A stretch of DNA of 64,000 bases from RZZS01 sp964498755 (GCA_964498755.1 CAZCIB010000006.1:7805-71804), one strand, 5' to 3'; positions 40,610 to 49,924 are shown, counted from the first letter of the stretch. Notes: generated by a model not told the origin, from the letters alone. Numbers and translations are program-made.

Positions 40610-42913
40610 GTGCCTGACCGCATCCCAGAAAAAGAGCAGGTTCTGCGCTTTGTCTCCGAAAGCGAAACGCCCCTGACCAAGCGCGAGCTTGCGAAAGCTT
40701 TCGATATTAAAGGAGACTCCCGCGCGCCGTTTAAAGATTTACTGCGAGAACTCGAAAACGACGGCCTGATCGTCAAGCTTCCGGGACAGGAATACGCGAT
40801 GCCGGAAGGCCTGCCCTCCATCGGCATTGTCGAGGTTAGCGACATTGACATTGACGGCGACGTGTTTGCGCGGGCGCCGGACTGGGATGACAGCCTGCAG
40901 GGTCCTCAGCCGCGCATCGAGGTCAAGCCCGACAAGCGCGGCCACCCGAGTTACGCGAAAGGCGACCGGGTTCTCGCCCGCCTCTCCCGCGTGGAAAAAA
41001 ACGTCTATGAAGCGCGGGTGATCCGCCGCCTGAACACGCCTCAGGGGCGCATTCTGGGTCTTGTTAAAACCGGGAAAAAAGGCTCCGTCCTGCAGCCCGC
41101 AGATAAAAAGGCCAAGTACGATTTCGATATCGACCAGCAGGATCTGAACGGCGCAAAGGACGGCGATATGGCGCTGGGCGAGATTCAGCCTTCGCGCGGC
41201 GCACGCAACAAGAAAATCCGTATCCTTGAGGTGATCGGCCGCCGCGACGATCCGAAGGCAATCAGTTTGCTCTCCATGCACGAGGTCGGCATAAGGCCGG
41301 ATTTCGCGGACAAGGTTCTCAATTCCACCAAATCCATGACCGTGCCGAAACAGGGCAAGCGCGAGGATCTGACCGGCATTCCGCTCGTGACCATCGACGG
41401 CGCGGACGCGCGCGATTTTGACGACGCCGTTTTCGCCGAAGAGAGCGAAGACGGATTCCACTTGATCGTCGCCATCGCCGACGTCGCGTTTTACGTGCGC
41501 CCGGAAACGCCGCTGGACGTGGAGGCTTACAGGCGCGGCAACTCCACATATTTCCCCGACCGCGTCGTGCCGATGCTGCCCGAGGCTCTATCGAACGATC
41601 TGTGTTCCTTAAGGCCAAAGGAAAACCGCGCCTGTCTCGCCGCGCATATGTGGATCGACGCGGCGGGCCATCTCAAGCGCCATAAATTCGTGCGCGGCAT
41701 TATGCGCTCCGCCGCAAGGCTGACCTATGAGCAGGCGCAAGCGGCGTATGACGGACATTTCTCCCCCCTTGCAAAGGGGGAAAACAAAGAGGGGTGTGGA
41801 GACGCGCTCCCGGATATTATCTTCCCCCTCTACGCCGCCTATGCCGTTCTTGAAAAGGCGCGAAAAAAACGCGGTGCGCTGGATCTGGACCTGCCGGAGC
41901 GCAAAATCGATCTCGACGAGAATAACAATATGATCGGCGTCAGTCCGCGCGTACGGCTCGACTCGCATAAGCTGATTGAGGAGTTCATGGTTCTGGCGAA
42001 CGTCGCCGCCGCGAGCGAACTGGAAAAGCGCAAGGCGCCGTGCGTTTACCGCGTACATGAGCCGCCCGCGCTGGAAAAGCTCGATTCAGCGCGGGATTTC
42101 ATCAAGACGTTCGGCCTGTCCATGCCCAAGGGCCAGGCCGTCAAACCAGGCGATCTGAACCAGATTCTCGGCAAGGCCGCGGACCATCCCTACAAACACC
42201 TCATTAACGAAGTGATCCTGCGCTCGCAAAGCCAGGCGAATTACAGCCCGGAAAACAAGGGCCATTACGGGCTTGCTTTAACACGTTACGCGCATTTCAC
42301 CTCGCCGATCCGGCGTTATGCCGATCTCATCGTTCACCGCTCTCTGATCCGTGCCTGCGGGCTTGGCGAGGGCGGGCTGGATGAGGGCGAGGAAGCGCGG
42401 CTCGCGGAAATCTGCGATCATATCTCCACGACCGAGCGCATTTCCATGGAGGCCGAAAGGAATTCGATAGACCGCTTTACGGCCTCTTTCCTGTCCGACA
42501 AAGTCGGCGCAACGTTCGAGGGACGCATCAAGGGCGCAACGCGTTTCGGGCTGTTCGTTGAACTGCATGAGACCGGCGCGGACGGCTTTATCCCGATGCG
42601 CATGCTGCCGGACGATTACTACGTGCATGATGAAGAGCATCACATGCTGATCGGGCGGCATACCGGCAAGGTCTACCGCATGGGCGCGCAGATGTCGGTG
42701 CGTCTTCATGAAAGCGACCCGTTCACCGGCAGCACGATTCTGGAGCCCGCCGACGACAAGGGCGCGGATATTCCGGGGATGGATTTGCCAGATTATGTGA
42801 AAAAACGCTTGAAATCCGGCAAGGATCATATTAGAAAAAAACGAAATAAAAAGACGCTGCCAAAACACAAAAAAAGAACAGGGAAACATGGGAAACGTAA
42901 ACGGGATGAGTAA
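40610..42913 (+). CDS. rnr: Ribonuclease R
   Basis: 3'-5' exoribonuclease degrading structured RNA. 767 residues in the usual order: N-terminal helix-turn-helix region, cold-shock domains, RNB catalytic domain with DGADARDFDDAV near 262 (all four metal-binding Asp kept), HKLIEEFMVLANVAAASE, YAHFTSPIRRYADLIVHR near 564, S1 domain and a Lys-rich tail. Start is a GTG at 40610. Residues 384-400 are an extra segment encoded by a palindromic repeat in frame. The next gene is a degenerate paralogue. Confidence 0.95.
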   Translation: MPDRIPEKEQVLRFVSESETPLTKRELAKAFDIKGDSRAPFKDLLRELENDGLIVKLPGQEYAMPEGLPSIGIVEVSDIDIDGDVFARAPDWDDSLQGPQPRIEVKPDKRGHPSYAKGDRVLARLSRVEKNVYEARVIRRLNTPQGRILGLVKTGKKGSVLQPADKKAKYDFDIDQQDLNGAKDGDMALGEIQPSRGARNKKIRILEVIGRRDDPKAISLLSMHEVGIRPDFADKVLNSTKSMTVPKQGKREDLTGIPLVTIDGADARDFDDAVFAEESEDGFHLIVAIADVAFYVRPETPLDVEAYRRGNSTYFPDRVVPMLPEALSNDLCSLRPKENRACLAAHMWIDAAGHLKRHKFVRGIMRSAARLTYEQAQAAYDGHFSPLAKGENKEGCGDALPDIIFPLYAAYAVLEKARKKRGALDLDLPERKIDLDENNNMIGVSPRVRLDSHKLIEEFMVLANVAAASELEKRKAPCVYRVHEPPALEKLDSARDFIKTFGLSMPKGQAVKPGDLNQILGKAADHPYKHLINEVILRSQSQANYSPENKGHYGLALTRYAHFTSPIRRYADLIVHRSLIRACGLGEGGLDEGEEARLAEICDHISTTERISMEAERNSIDRFTASFLSDKVGATFEGRIKGATRFGLFVELHETGADGFIPMRMLPDDYYVHDEEHHMLIGRHTGKVYRMGAQMSVRLHESDPFTGSTILEPADDKGADIPGMDLPDYVKKRLKSGKDHIRKKRNKKTLPKHKKRTGKHGKRKRDE
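41760..41806 (+). repeat. Palindromic repeat inserted in frame within rnr
   Basis: CCCCCCTTGCAAAGGGGG is followed by AAAACAAAGAGGGGTGTGG, an element style usually found between genes. In rnr it encodes about 15 extra residues (FSPLAKGENKEGCGD) between AQAAYDGH and LPDIIFPLYAAY, where family members run straight on with a short loop. Confidence 0.7.
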
Positions 42914-42937
42914 TCCCGCGCGCGCGTGGGGGAGCCA

Positions 42938-45466
42938 ATGGACGGGATAGAGAGCTATCTGCCAAGCCTGCCCGATTATATCGTCGGCGTTTATAAAGGC
43001 AAAAACAGGGATAACGAGCCTCAGTTCGATTTTGCGGACGCGGACAAGGCTTTTGATTCGTTCTCGATTTATATCCCCAAAAGAGAGGCAAACGCGGCAA
43101 AGAAAAAAGGCTTTACGAACCCGCTTGAACCTGGTCAAAGCGTTCTTTTAAAAAAGCGCCGCCAGCGGCAAGGTCCGGGCGGAACCCCTGAGTTTGAATT
43201 CGCTCTCGCGGAAGCGGAATACCGTGATGAGGGCATAATTCTTGAAGGGGAACTTCACGATCTTTATGGCGAGCGAGTCCTGAAAGTAGACGGCGGAGAC
43301 CGCCCCCGTTTTTTACCCTTATCCGGTGAACTGACACGAAACTGCGCCTTCGACAATTTCAGGTTCGGAGACCGGGTTCAGGTTGTTATTCCTTATGACT
43401 CGGACATCTCGAATGTTTGCGGGCATATCGATTCGCTTGTTATCTCCCCGGAGCAGACCGTATCCGCGCTCAGCCGCTACGTCATGCGCAGTTACGGCAT
43501 AAAGCCGGATTACCCGGACGAGATTGCTCAGGAAGCCAGAGCAGCTCTTGAAAGCCCGGCGCGCGAAAATCTGCCGCGCAAGGATATGCGGCATGTCTTC
43601 TTTGGCACGGTGGACGATGAAAACGCCAGCGTTTTTGACGATGCGCTCGGCATGGAGGACGATCCGCATCTGCCGGGCGTTAAACAACTTCATATCGCCT
43701 TTCCTGACGCGCTTGGCGCGCTGCCTGAACATTCCCCCTTGTTCAGACAGGCCGACGAACAGATTTTCAGCGCGTTTCTGGCAGGAGAGCAAAAAAACCT
43801 CTTTCCCGAGGAAATCACTGAAGCCCTCTCGCTTGCGCAAAATCAGGACAGAAAAGCGGTTGTCTATACATTCCGCATTAACGACGCAGGAGAAATGGTC
43901 GACCGGACAGGCTCTGTTATAAATGACAGAACGCCTGCTTTTGCTCGCGCCGAAATCTCACGGGCATGGATTCGCTCGAGGCTGCGCGCAACGTATAAAG
44001 GGCTGGATGATTTCTATGATAATAGAACGGCGTTACCGGATGCCGAAGCGCAATGGGCGTCCGATATTTTAGACGCGGCGGAACAGGCGCGCGAAAGCGC
44101 GCTTTTAGACGAACGCAATAAAATCACGATCGACAGGGACTCTTATGCGCCGGTTGTCGAGCAGGGCGAGCTGACCGGCTTCATTAACAAGCGCAAGACC
44201 ACCGCCCGGCGCATGATAGAAACGCTTATGACGCTGGCCAACGCGCACAGCTCGCAAATTCTGAACAGCGCCGAGGCGATAGAAAACGCGCGGGAACAGG
44301 GCAAAACGCTGTTTTATGTCGGCCGTGCCCAGTCCGAGCTTAAAACGATCCTTCCAAAAACCCGGCAAAGGCTTGAAAAGCTTGGGTTTGAAGACTTGCC
44401 TGAAAACAGTGACTGGTCCGCTCAGGACATAATGGAGGTTCTTGATAAAGCGAACTCGGATGAGAGGCTTCAATCAGCTATTGACTGCTTCCTTCCCGGG
44501 GTCATCTCGCCCGGATTTTACACGGCTTTTGTTCCGCTGCCCGGTTTAGCGCATGGCGGGCAATTCCGGCACGCCAGCGCCGGGCAGGATTTCCCGCTCG
44601 CGCAAGTGTCCTCGCCGCTCTGGAACGGGACCTGCTTGATAAATATGCGGCAGGTTCTGGCCGCGCTTGAACTCGGAGAAAAATGCCTGCCCTACGAGGA
44701 AGAATATCACCGCGATTTCGCCAAACGCGCAACGGATACCTACAGACAAAGGCGCGAAATGCAGGCCCGCGACATGGACCTTCAGGCAAAACGAAGCATC
44801 ATGCGGGAGGCCGGCAGAAAGCCTGTTAAAGCGGTTATTAAGGACGTCAAGCGCGGCCCGGATGGCAATGATCATCTTTACCTTCAAATAGGCGGCTGCA
44901 TATGTCCGGTAGCATTTAATCTGGAGCGGCAGCTTCCGGGCGAAAAGAAGATCACAAAATCAGGCAGGCTCATTCATACCGGATTGCCGGACAGGCATCA
45001 GATCGGCGCGGAAGTGACTATCATTCCGGACATCGACCTTGAATCCGGACGCATGAGCATTACAGAGCCGCCCCAAAAACCGCCACAGGAATTCAGGACC
45101 AACGCGAGGGATATATCGCGAAAAAACGAAAACAGAGGGGTATGGGCGCGAATTGCGAGCGTGCATAAAGACGGCGTCTGGCTTGAGTTTGAGGGCGAGA
45201 AAATTAAGGGCATGAAAATTAAAGACTACTTTTATAAGGCGACAGGGCCCGTCATACAGGACCGCTTTAAAATCGAGGACAAAAAGTCCGGCAAGGTTCT
45301 CAGTGTTAATGAGAGACTGTATGTAAGCGTAACGCTCGATCCGGATACGCGCGCGGTTAAAAGTCTGAATATTAAAAGCGATAAGACAGTCAATAAGCTT
45401 CTGGCTCAGGCAGGTGTTCAAAGAGCCGAGGCGCCGCCTCGGGAATTATGCCCACATAACCCTTGA
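42938..45466 (+). CDS. Degenerate RNase II/R-family paralogue
   Basis: About 842 residues, in tandem with rnr (24 nt apart from the ATG chosen; GTG at 42926 is the alternative; GGGGGAG precedes the ATG). It aligns by eye with the RNase R catalytic domain: RKDMRHVFFGTVDDENASVF (active rnr: IDGADARDF), ARRMIETLMTLANAHSSQ, and QVSSPLWNGTCLINMRQ where the active enzyme has TSPIRRYADLIVHR. One metal-binding Asp is Val and the two catalytic-site arginines are lost, so nuclease activity is unlikely. Extra N- and C-terminal regions are OB-like in length but unassigned. Likely an RNA-binding pseudoenzyme. Confidence 0.75.
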   Translation: MDGIESYLPSLPDYIVGVYKGKNRDNEPQFDFADADKAFDSFSIYIPKREANAAKKKGFTNPLEPGQSVLLKKRRQRQGPGGTPEFEFALAEAEYRDEGIILEGELHDLYGERVLKVDGGDRPRFLPLSGELTRNCAFDNFRFGDRVQVVIPYDSDISNVCGHIDSLVISPEQTVSALSRYVMRSYGIKPDYPDEIAQEARAALESPARENLPRKDMRHVFFGTVDDENASVFDDALGMEDDPHLPGVKQLHIAFPDALGALPEHSPLFRQADEQIFSAFLAGEQKNLFPEEITEALSLAQNQDRKAVVYTFRINDAGEMVDRTGSVINDRTPAFARAEISRAWIRSRLRATYKGLDDFYDNRTALPDAEAQWASDILDAAEQARESALLDERNKITIDRDSYAPVVEQGELTGFINKRKTTARRMIETLMTLANAHSSQILNSAEAIENAREQGKTLFYVGRAQSELKTILPKTRQRLEKLGFEDLPENSDWSAQDIMEVLDKANSDERLQSAIDCFLPGVISPGFYTAFVPLPGLAHGGQFRHASAGQDFPLAQVSSPLWNGTCLINMRQVLAALELGEKCLPYEEEYHRDFAKRATDTYRQRREMQARDMDLQAKRSIMREAGRKPVKAVIKDVKRGPDGNDHLYLQIGGCICPVAFNLERQLPGEKKITKSGRLIHTGLPDRHQIGAEVTIIPDIDLESGRMSITEPPQKPPQEFRTNARDISRKNENRGVWARIASVHKDGVWLEFEGEKIKGMKIKDYFYKATGPVIQDRFKIEDKKSGKVLSVNERLYVSVTLDPDTRAVKSLNIKSDKTVNKLLAQAGVQRAEAPPRELCPHNP

Positions 45467-45524
45467 CATTCCCGTAAAAAGGCGGCATTTTCGCGTTTCT
45501 AATTCAGAAAACGAGTGTTGAGAG

Positions 45525-45752
45525 ATGGCAAAAAAAGGCGACGTCGTTAAGGTCAGACTGGTGAGCACGGGCAAAAACGCCAAGGGCGCCCCGACCGGAT
45601 TCACGTACTATGTGAAGAAAAACCCGAAAACGATGACGGAAAAAATGAAATTCCGCAAATACGACCCGCGCGCCGTCAACCCCGAGACCGGCAAAACCGG
45701 CGCGCATGTCTGGTTTGAAGAGAAGAAACTTCCGCCCGCGAAGAAAAATTAA
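45525..45752 (+). CDS. rpmG: 50S ribosomal protein L33
   Basis: 75-residue L33 of the zinc-free (Cys-less) type: VVKVRLVSTG ... GFTYYVKKNPKTMTEKMKFR KYDPRA (split here at the Arg) and a C-terminal VWFEEKKLP. It is about 20 residues longer than common alphaproteobacterial L33, through a Gly/Lys loop (KNAKGAPTG) and a longer C-terminal part. TTGACA at 45463 may be a -35 box; GAGAG precedes the ATG. Convergent with pleD, 6 bp apart. Confidence 0.94.
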   Translation: MAKKGDVVKVRLVSTGKNAKGAPTGFTYYVKKNPKTMTEKMKFRKYDPRAVNPETGKTGAHVWFEEKKLPPAKKN

Positions 45753-45758
45753 GCGCGC

Positions 45759-47186
45759 CTACTCGATCATCTGGCGCGTTTCAGTCTCATAATCGTCAGG
45801 GTTCAGCTTCCCGATTCCTTCGAAAAAGACGCAGTTGCGCCCGCCATTCTTGGCGTTGTAAAGCTGTTCGTCCGCGCGTTTCACGACGTCCGCAGGCTCG
45901 TGGCTGCCGCTCTCAATCAGGGCGACGCCCATCGACGTCGTCACGTCAAGCTTGCCTTCCGGCGTTTTGCAGATAAAAGGCTCGCTTGCAATCAGCGTGC
46001 GCAAACGTTCGGCAATAAAGCGCGAACGCTCATCCGTTACGTCGGGAAGAATGACGATAAATTCCTCGCCGCCCCAGCGCGCGACAAGGTCAAAGCTCCT
46101 GACGCTGTCGACCAGCCGTTTCGCAAATTCCTTTAATATCTCGTCGCCTACGTCATGGCCGTAAGTATCGTTAACGCTTTTAAAGTGATCGATATCAAGC
46201 ATCAAGATTCCAAGCGACTTGCGGCTTGTTTCGTTTTTGACGAGCAGCTTTTGCAGGTGAACCTCGAGATAACGGCGGTTATAAAGCCCGGTCAGCGGAT
46301 CGGTCAGCGCCATCGACAGGCTGATCTCGTAATTCGAGCGCAGACGTTCCTGAAAGCGGCGGCGGCGAACTTGCGTCCGGCAACGGGCCAGTAATTCATT
46401 CCGGTCGACAGGCCGCATGATATAGTCATGCGCGCCGATCTCAAGACCGTGCGCCACGCGCTCAAGATCCACTTCCTCGGCCATCATCAGGATCGGCACT
46501 GAACGCGTGCGTTCATTCGAGCGCAGATGCGAACACAGGCGCAGGCCGTCTTCCTCGCGCAGATTGAGCGAGATAATCATCAGATCAAACCCCTGTTTCG
46601 CAACGGCCTGAATCGCTTCCATGCCGGAGTTAACGCATGTTATCTCATCCTCATCAACTTTCAGCGTTTCCCGTATCTTTTCCTGCTCAAAAGCCTGATC
46701 CTCAACAATCAGGACCGCCGCCTTTTCAACAGGCTCGTCCATCACATTGGCCTGCTCTCCACCCACGCCCAGCTGCGAAGCCGTGTTCTCACGCACCCGC
46801 CATTCATCCACCGTCATTTTTAATCTGACCAGAGAGCGCACGCGCGCCATCAGCGCCGTATCGTTGACCGGCTTGCTCAGGAAATCATCCGCACCCGCCT
46901 CCAGTCCCCGCACCCTGTCATGCGGGTCCGTCAGCGCCGTTACCATGACAACCGGGATATGCGCGCATTCCGGATTGCCCTTGATTTTTTCGCAAACCTC
47001 GAAACCGTCCATGCCCGGCATCATGACGTCAAGCAGGACCATGTCAGGTTGCTCGCTCGCCACTTTCTCAAGCGCCTCCTCACCGCTGGTCGCGGTGAGA
47101 ACGTCATAGTACTCGCTGCTCAACTTGGCCTCGAGCAATTTCACATTGGGCAAAATATCGTCAACCACAAGTATTCTTGCCGACAT
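45759..47186 (-). CDS. pleD: Response regulator diguanylate cyclase PleD
   Basis: Two receiver domains and a GGDEF domain. The first receiver keeps the acidic pocket and phospho-acceptor (VVDD, LLDVMMPGMDGF, KPVND); the second is an adaptor receiver (VEDQ, lacking a clear phospho-acceptor). The GGEEF active site is near residue 371, with the I-site RSFD five residues before. This is the architecture of Caulobacter PleD, controlling the motile-to-sessile transition by c-di-GMP. The ATG at 47186 follows AAAGG. divK lies 31 bp upstream. Confidence 0.96.
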   Translation of the reverse strand: MSARILVVDDILPNVKLLEAKLSSEYYDVLTATSGEEALEKVASEQPDMVLLDVMMPGMDGFEVCEKIKGNPECAHIPVVMVTALTDPHDRVRGLEAGADDFLSKPVNDTALMARVRSLVRLKMTVDEWRVRENTASQLGVGGEQANVMDEPVEKAAVLIVEDQAFEQEKIRETLKVDEDEITCVNSGMEAIQAVAKQGFDLMIISLNLREEDGLRLCSHLRSNERTRSVPILMMAEEVDLERVAHGLEIGAHDYIMRPVDRNELLARCRTQVRRRRFQERLRSNYEISLSMALTDPLTGLYNRRYLEVHLQKLLVKNETSRKSLGILMLDIDHFKSVNDTYGHDVGDEILKEFAKRLVDSVRSFDLVARWGGEEFIVILPDVTDERSRFIAERLRTLIASEPFICKTPEGKLDVTTSMGVALIESGSHEPADVVKRADEQLYNAKNGGRNCVFFEGIGKLNPDDYETETRQMIE

Positions 47187-47217
47187 TGGCAAACGCGCCT
47201 TTCAAGTTAGGGTCGGA

Positions 47218-47583
47218 TTATTGCAGGTATTTTTGAATGACCTCGATAAATCTGCTTACGGATATCGGCTTTGAGATATAGTCCTCGCAGCCGCCATCCC
47301 GGATTTTCTGCTCGTCGCCCTTCATGGCGAAAGCCGTAACGGCGATTACCGGGATATCCTTAAGCTCCTCGTCATCTTTCAGCCATTGCGTAACCTCAAG
47401 ACCTGAAACCTCCGGAAGCTGAATGTCCATCAGGATTAGATCGGGCTTTTCAGTTCGCGCCAGATCGACAACCCCGACGCCTGACCTCGCTTCAACCGTA
47501 TCGACGCCGTGCGCCTCCAGAAGATCATGGAAGAGCTTCATATTCAGTTCATTATCCTCAACGATCAGGACCTTCTTGCCCAT
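47218..47583 (-). CDS. divK: Cell-cycle response regulator DivK
   Basis: 121-residue single receiver domain: KVLIVEDNELNMKLF, phospho-acceptor Asp in LILMDIQLPEVSGLE, Thr in AVTAFAMKGDE and Lys in DYISKPIS. Sequence and the divK-pleD order match alphaproteobacterial cell-cycle operons in which DivK controls the DivJ/PleC-CtrA phosphorelay. Confidence 0.95.
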   Translation of the reverse strand: MGKKVLIVEDNELNMKLFHDLLEAHGVDTVEARSGVGVVDLARTEKPDLILMDIQLPEVSGLEVTQWLKDDEELKDIPVIAVTAFAMKGDEQKIRDGGCEDYISKPISVSRFIEVIQKYLQ

Positions 47584-47693
47584 TTATGCCGTACTCTTTC
47601 GCTCCGTTTTTAACCTTGCTCTACTATCGCAACTTTCCCCGAGCGTTTCAAACATGGATAGCTTTTTCTGCGCCCCCCGCAGATTTAAAAAAA

Positions 47694-48704
47694 TCAGTTT
47701 TCCTCACTGCAGCCCGTTGCGTCGAGCGGCTCGAGAGCGACCAGATCCTGGGAAATTGTAAAGTCGTCATATTCAATAAGCATATGACTGATAACGCCAT
47801 TATCATGAAACACCAGGGACATCTCATAGTCAGAAGATTCATTATCTTCAAAAACCGGGAAAAACGCGAGGCGCACGTGACGCGCGGGCGTGTTGATCAA
47901 TGAAAGATCGAGATCGCCGGATCCGTCGACATGCGCCATCGCATTCGCCTCGTCACCGATAAAAGCATTGATCATGACAGGGCCCTCGTCGTCGCTGCCA
48001 TCGAAAACCGTGGCGGTGAAAAATCTTTCGCCCTCTTCGATTGCCCGTTTGACAGCTTTTGTGTGCGCCATTGGAAACATCGTCCCGGCGGGCAGGTCAT
48101 AAACCAGGCCCTCCGGCTTCGTATAAACGACCTGCCCCTCACCATCTTCACGGATTTCGGCGCGCCCGCGGTACTCCTCATAGATTTCCCCGTCTCTTTT
48201 GCGCCGCGATGAAAAGTCAAAGCTTTTGCCGTCAAAGGGCTCGAAGGTTGAAAAATCGCTCGTAATGCGCATCGCCGGCGTATCCGCGTATTCGTAAAGC
48301 AGCTTGAAACGGTGATCGGTAATCCAGGCCTCGCAGCTCAGCTCCCATTTGAAAAACATCTGCCCGCTGATATTGACGATCTGCGCGCCGCCATGCGTCG
48401 CAACGAGATTGATCTCGTATAGCGCTTTATGCGGCACAAAGCCCGCCGGGCTTTCCGCTGCGGGCTTCGCTGTTTTTGTCCGCTCTTCCGGCGCATCGCT
48501 CTCAACAGCAGCTTCGGGCTGTTCCGTCCGTGCAGCCTGTTCGTCCACGGCCGTATCCAGCGACCTTTCAGGCTCCTTGCCCGCAGGCTGCTGGATAATA
48601 TACAGGAGTCCGCCGATGATGATGGCTGCGGCGACAAGTAGCAAAGGTCTTTGGTATTTTTTGAGCTGATCCATGTGTCTTCTGTTCATCTTTTGCATTG
48701 TCAT
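47694..48704 (-). CDS. Cell envelope integrity protein EipB-like (DUF1849)
   Basis: 336 residues with an N-terminal membrane anchor (PLLLVAAAIIIGGLLYIIQQP), a Pro/Glu/Ala-rich linker, and a periplasmic domain starting HKALYEINLVATHGGAQIVN that matches the DUF1849/EipB beta-spiral pattern. A conserved-looking cysteine pair (SCEAW and ATGCSEEN) could make the family's disulfide. EipB is known from Brucella as an envelope homeostasis factor. The linker and uncleaved-looking anchor are longer than usual. Start ATG 48704 lacks a clear Shine-Dalgarno; internal ATGs are possible. Confidence 0.8.
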   Translation of the reverse strand: MTMQKMNRRHMDQLKKYQRPLLLVAAAIIIGGLLYIIQQPAGKEPERSLDTAVDEQAARTEQPEAAVESDAPEERTKTAKPAAESPAGFVPHKALYEINLVATHGGAQIVNISGQMFFKWELSCEAWITDHRFKLLYEYADTPAMRITSDFSTFEPFDGKSFDFSSRRKRDGEIYEEYRGRAEIREDGEGQVVYTKPEGLVYDLPAGTMFPMAHTKAVKRAIEEGERFFTATVFDGSDDEGPVMINAFIGDEANAMAHVDGSGDLDLSLINTPARHVRLAFFPVFEDNESSDYEMSLVFHDNGVISHMLIEYDDFTISQDLVALEPLDATGCSEEN

Positions 48705-48963
48705 GATAGGAGATTAACGTCTGGTAAAAAAGAGAATTCAGGCCAGTCTTTCAAATGATCCGTCCCGCTGAGGAAAACTCTGCCGCGACTGAACCGGAAG
48801 AAAATGCCCCGGTCAACGTTTCAATGGCCGGATTTTCCGGGTCGCCGCGAAGTGTGAAATTTTATCCCGCTGTTATTACAGGAAAAAATTTTTTTTGCCA
48901 TATGTGGCACGCCTTTCGCACCTTTACCCGCAGAACAACGGCAAAAAAATACGGGTCGAACGC

Positions 48964-49605
48964 ATGAACAACACGGAACAGAGAGCATTCGCCGGGCTGC
49001 CAGGTTTTTTACCGGCTCATCAAGCCATGGCGGACGCAATGCTGGCGCAACTGGAAACGGCGGACAGGAAAATGAACGACCTGAAACGCCGCATCGCAAA
49101 GCTTGAGAAGCTGGCCACGACGGACGAACTCACCGGCCTGACCAATCGCCGCGGCTTCGACGAGGCCTTCAGCAAGGAGCTCGGCAAGGTCGAGCGCGGC
49201 GTCGCCAAAGGCGGCGTTCTGCTGCTGATCGATATCGATAATTTCAAGATGATCAACGACACTTACGGCCATGCGGCGGGCGACGCGGCGCTGCAGATGG
49301 TCGCGCGGACGCTGCGCTCGCGTATCCGCTACATCGATACGGCCGCGCGCATGGGCGGCGACGAGTTCGTGGTGATTCTCTCCGGCGCGGACAAACACCT
49401 GACAACCAAACGCGCCCAGCAACTGGCGTGGCTGCTGAGCCGTCAGACCCTGCAATGGAAAGATGAAACAATTACCGTCCGCTCAAGCGTCGGCATGCGC
49501 AGCTTCGGCCAGGGCGAACAGGCCGAACAGATTTACATCGATACCGACGCTGCGCTTTACGCCAGCAAGGAAAGCCGGAAAGAACAAATGGAGGAAGCGA
49601 TGTAA
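48964..49605 (+). CDS. Soluble diguanylate cyclase (GGDEF)
   Basis: 213 residues from the ATG at 48964 (MNNTEQRAFAGLPGF). A short coiled-coil N-terminus (LETADRKMNDLKRRIAKLEK) leads straight into a GGDEF domain with DIDNFKMINDTYGH and GGDEF near residue 129, preceded by an RYID I-site. No sensory domain or membrane segment is present, so activity may be controlled through dimerisation of the coiled coil. A strong terminator follows at 49776. Confidence 0.9.
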   Translation: MNNTEQRAFAGLPGFLPAHQAMADAMLAQLETADRKMNDLKRRIAKLEKLATTDELTGLTNRRGFDEAFSKELGKVERGVAKGGVLLLIDIDNFKMINDTYGHAAGDAALQMVARTLRSRIRYIDTAARMGGDEFVVILSGADKHLTTKRAQQLAWLLSRQTLQWKDETITVRSSVGMRSFGQGEQAEQIYIDTDAALYASKESRKEQMEEAM

Positions 49606-49610
49606 AAGGC

Positions 49611-49706
49611 GGTCGGTTGTCAGTTGTCGGTAAAGTAACAACTGACAACCGACAACTGATAACTGACAACTGACAACTGACAACCGACAACCGACAACCG
49701 ACAACC
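49611..49706. repeat. Array of GACAACC/TGACAAC heptamers
   Basis: After two inverted units (GTTGTCAGTTGTC, 49616-49628) come eleven or so 7-nt units of the type ACTGACA / ACCGACA running to 49706. The units differ only in one or two positions. Part can fold back as a hairpin. Third example of heptamer-built repeats in the window. Confidence 0.85.
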
Positions 49707-49775
49707 TTTTCCCCGTCCGTCTTCGCCTCACACCCTGACCGTAAGCCCAAACGAAGACGGACAAACCCGCGAAAG

Positions 49776-49819
49776 AGCCCGGACCGACCCCTCCTCCAAT
49801 CACCGGTCCGGGCTTTTTT
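49776..49819 (+). terminator. Intrinsic terminator after diguanylate cyclase
   Basis: Perfect 11-bp stem AGCCCGGACCG / CGGTCCGGGCT followed by TTTTTT. The distance of 170 bp from the 49605 stop is taken up by the heptamer array. Confidence 0.85.
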
Positions 49820-49891
49820 CGCGGAAAGCGTTCTCCATTTGCTTTTCCCCTAATTTCCGTTTTACAAATTCCGCGCTTGAATGACTTTACG

Positions 49892-49920
49892 TTGACATCC
49901 TGAATTAATGTATATACAAT
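49892..49920 (+). promoter_or_regulatory. brnTA-2 promoter, start codon at +1
   Basis: TTGACA (49892-49897), 17-bp spacer, TACAAT (49915-49920); TATACA at 49913 is an alternative. The brnT ATG begins only 4 nt after the -10 box and has no Shine-Dalgarno, so a leaderless mRNA is predicted. Confidence 0.7.
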
Positions 49921-49924
49921 AAAC

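Noticed and set aside
49611..49706. CRISPR array
   Set aside because: The repeats are 7 nt with no spacers between them, and no cas genes are near.
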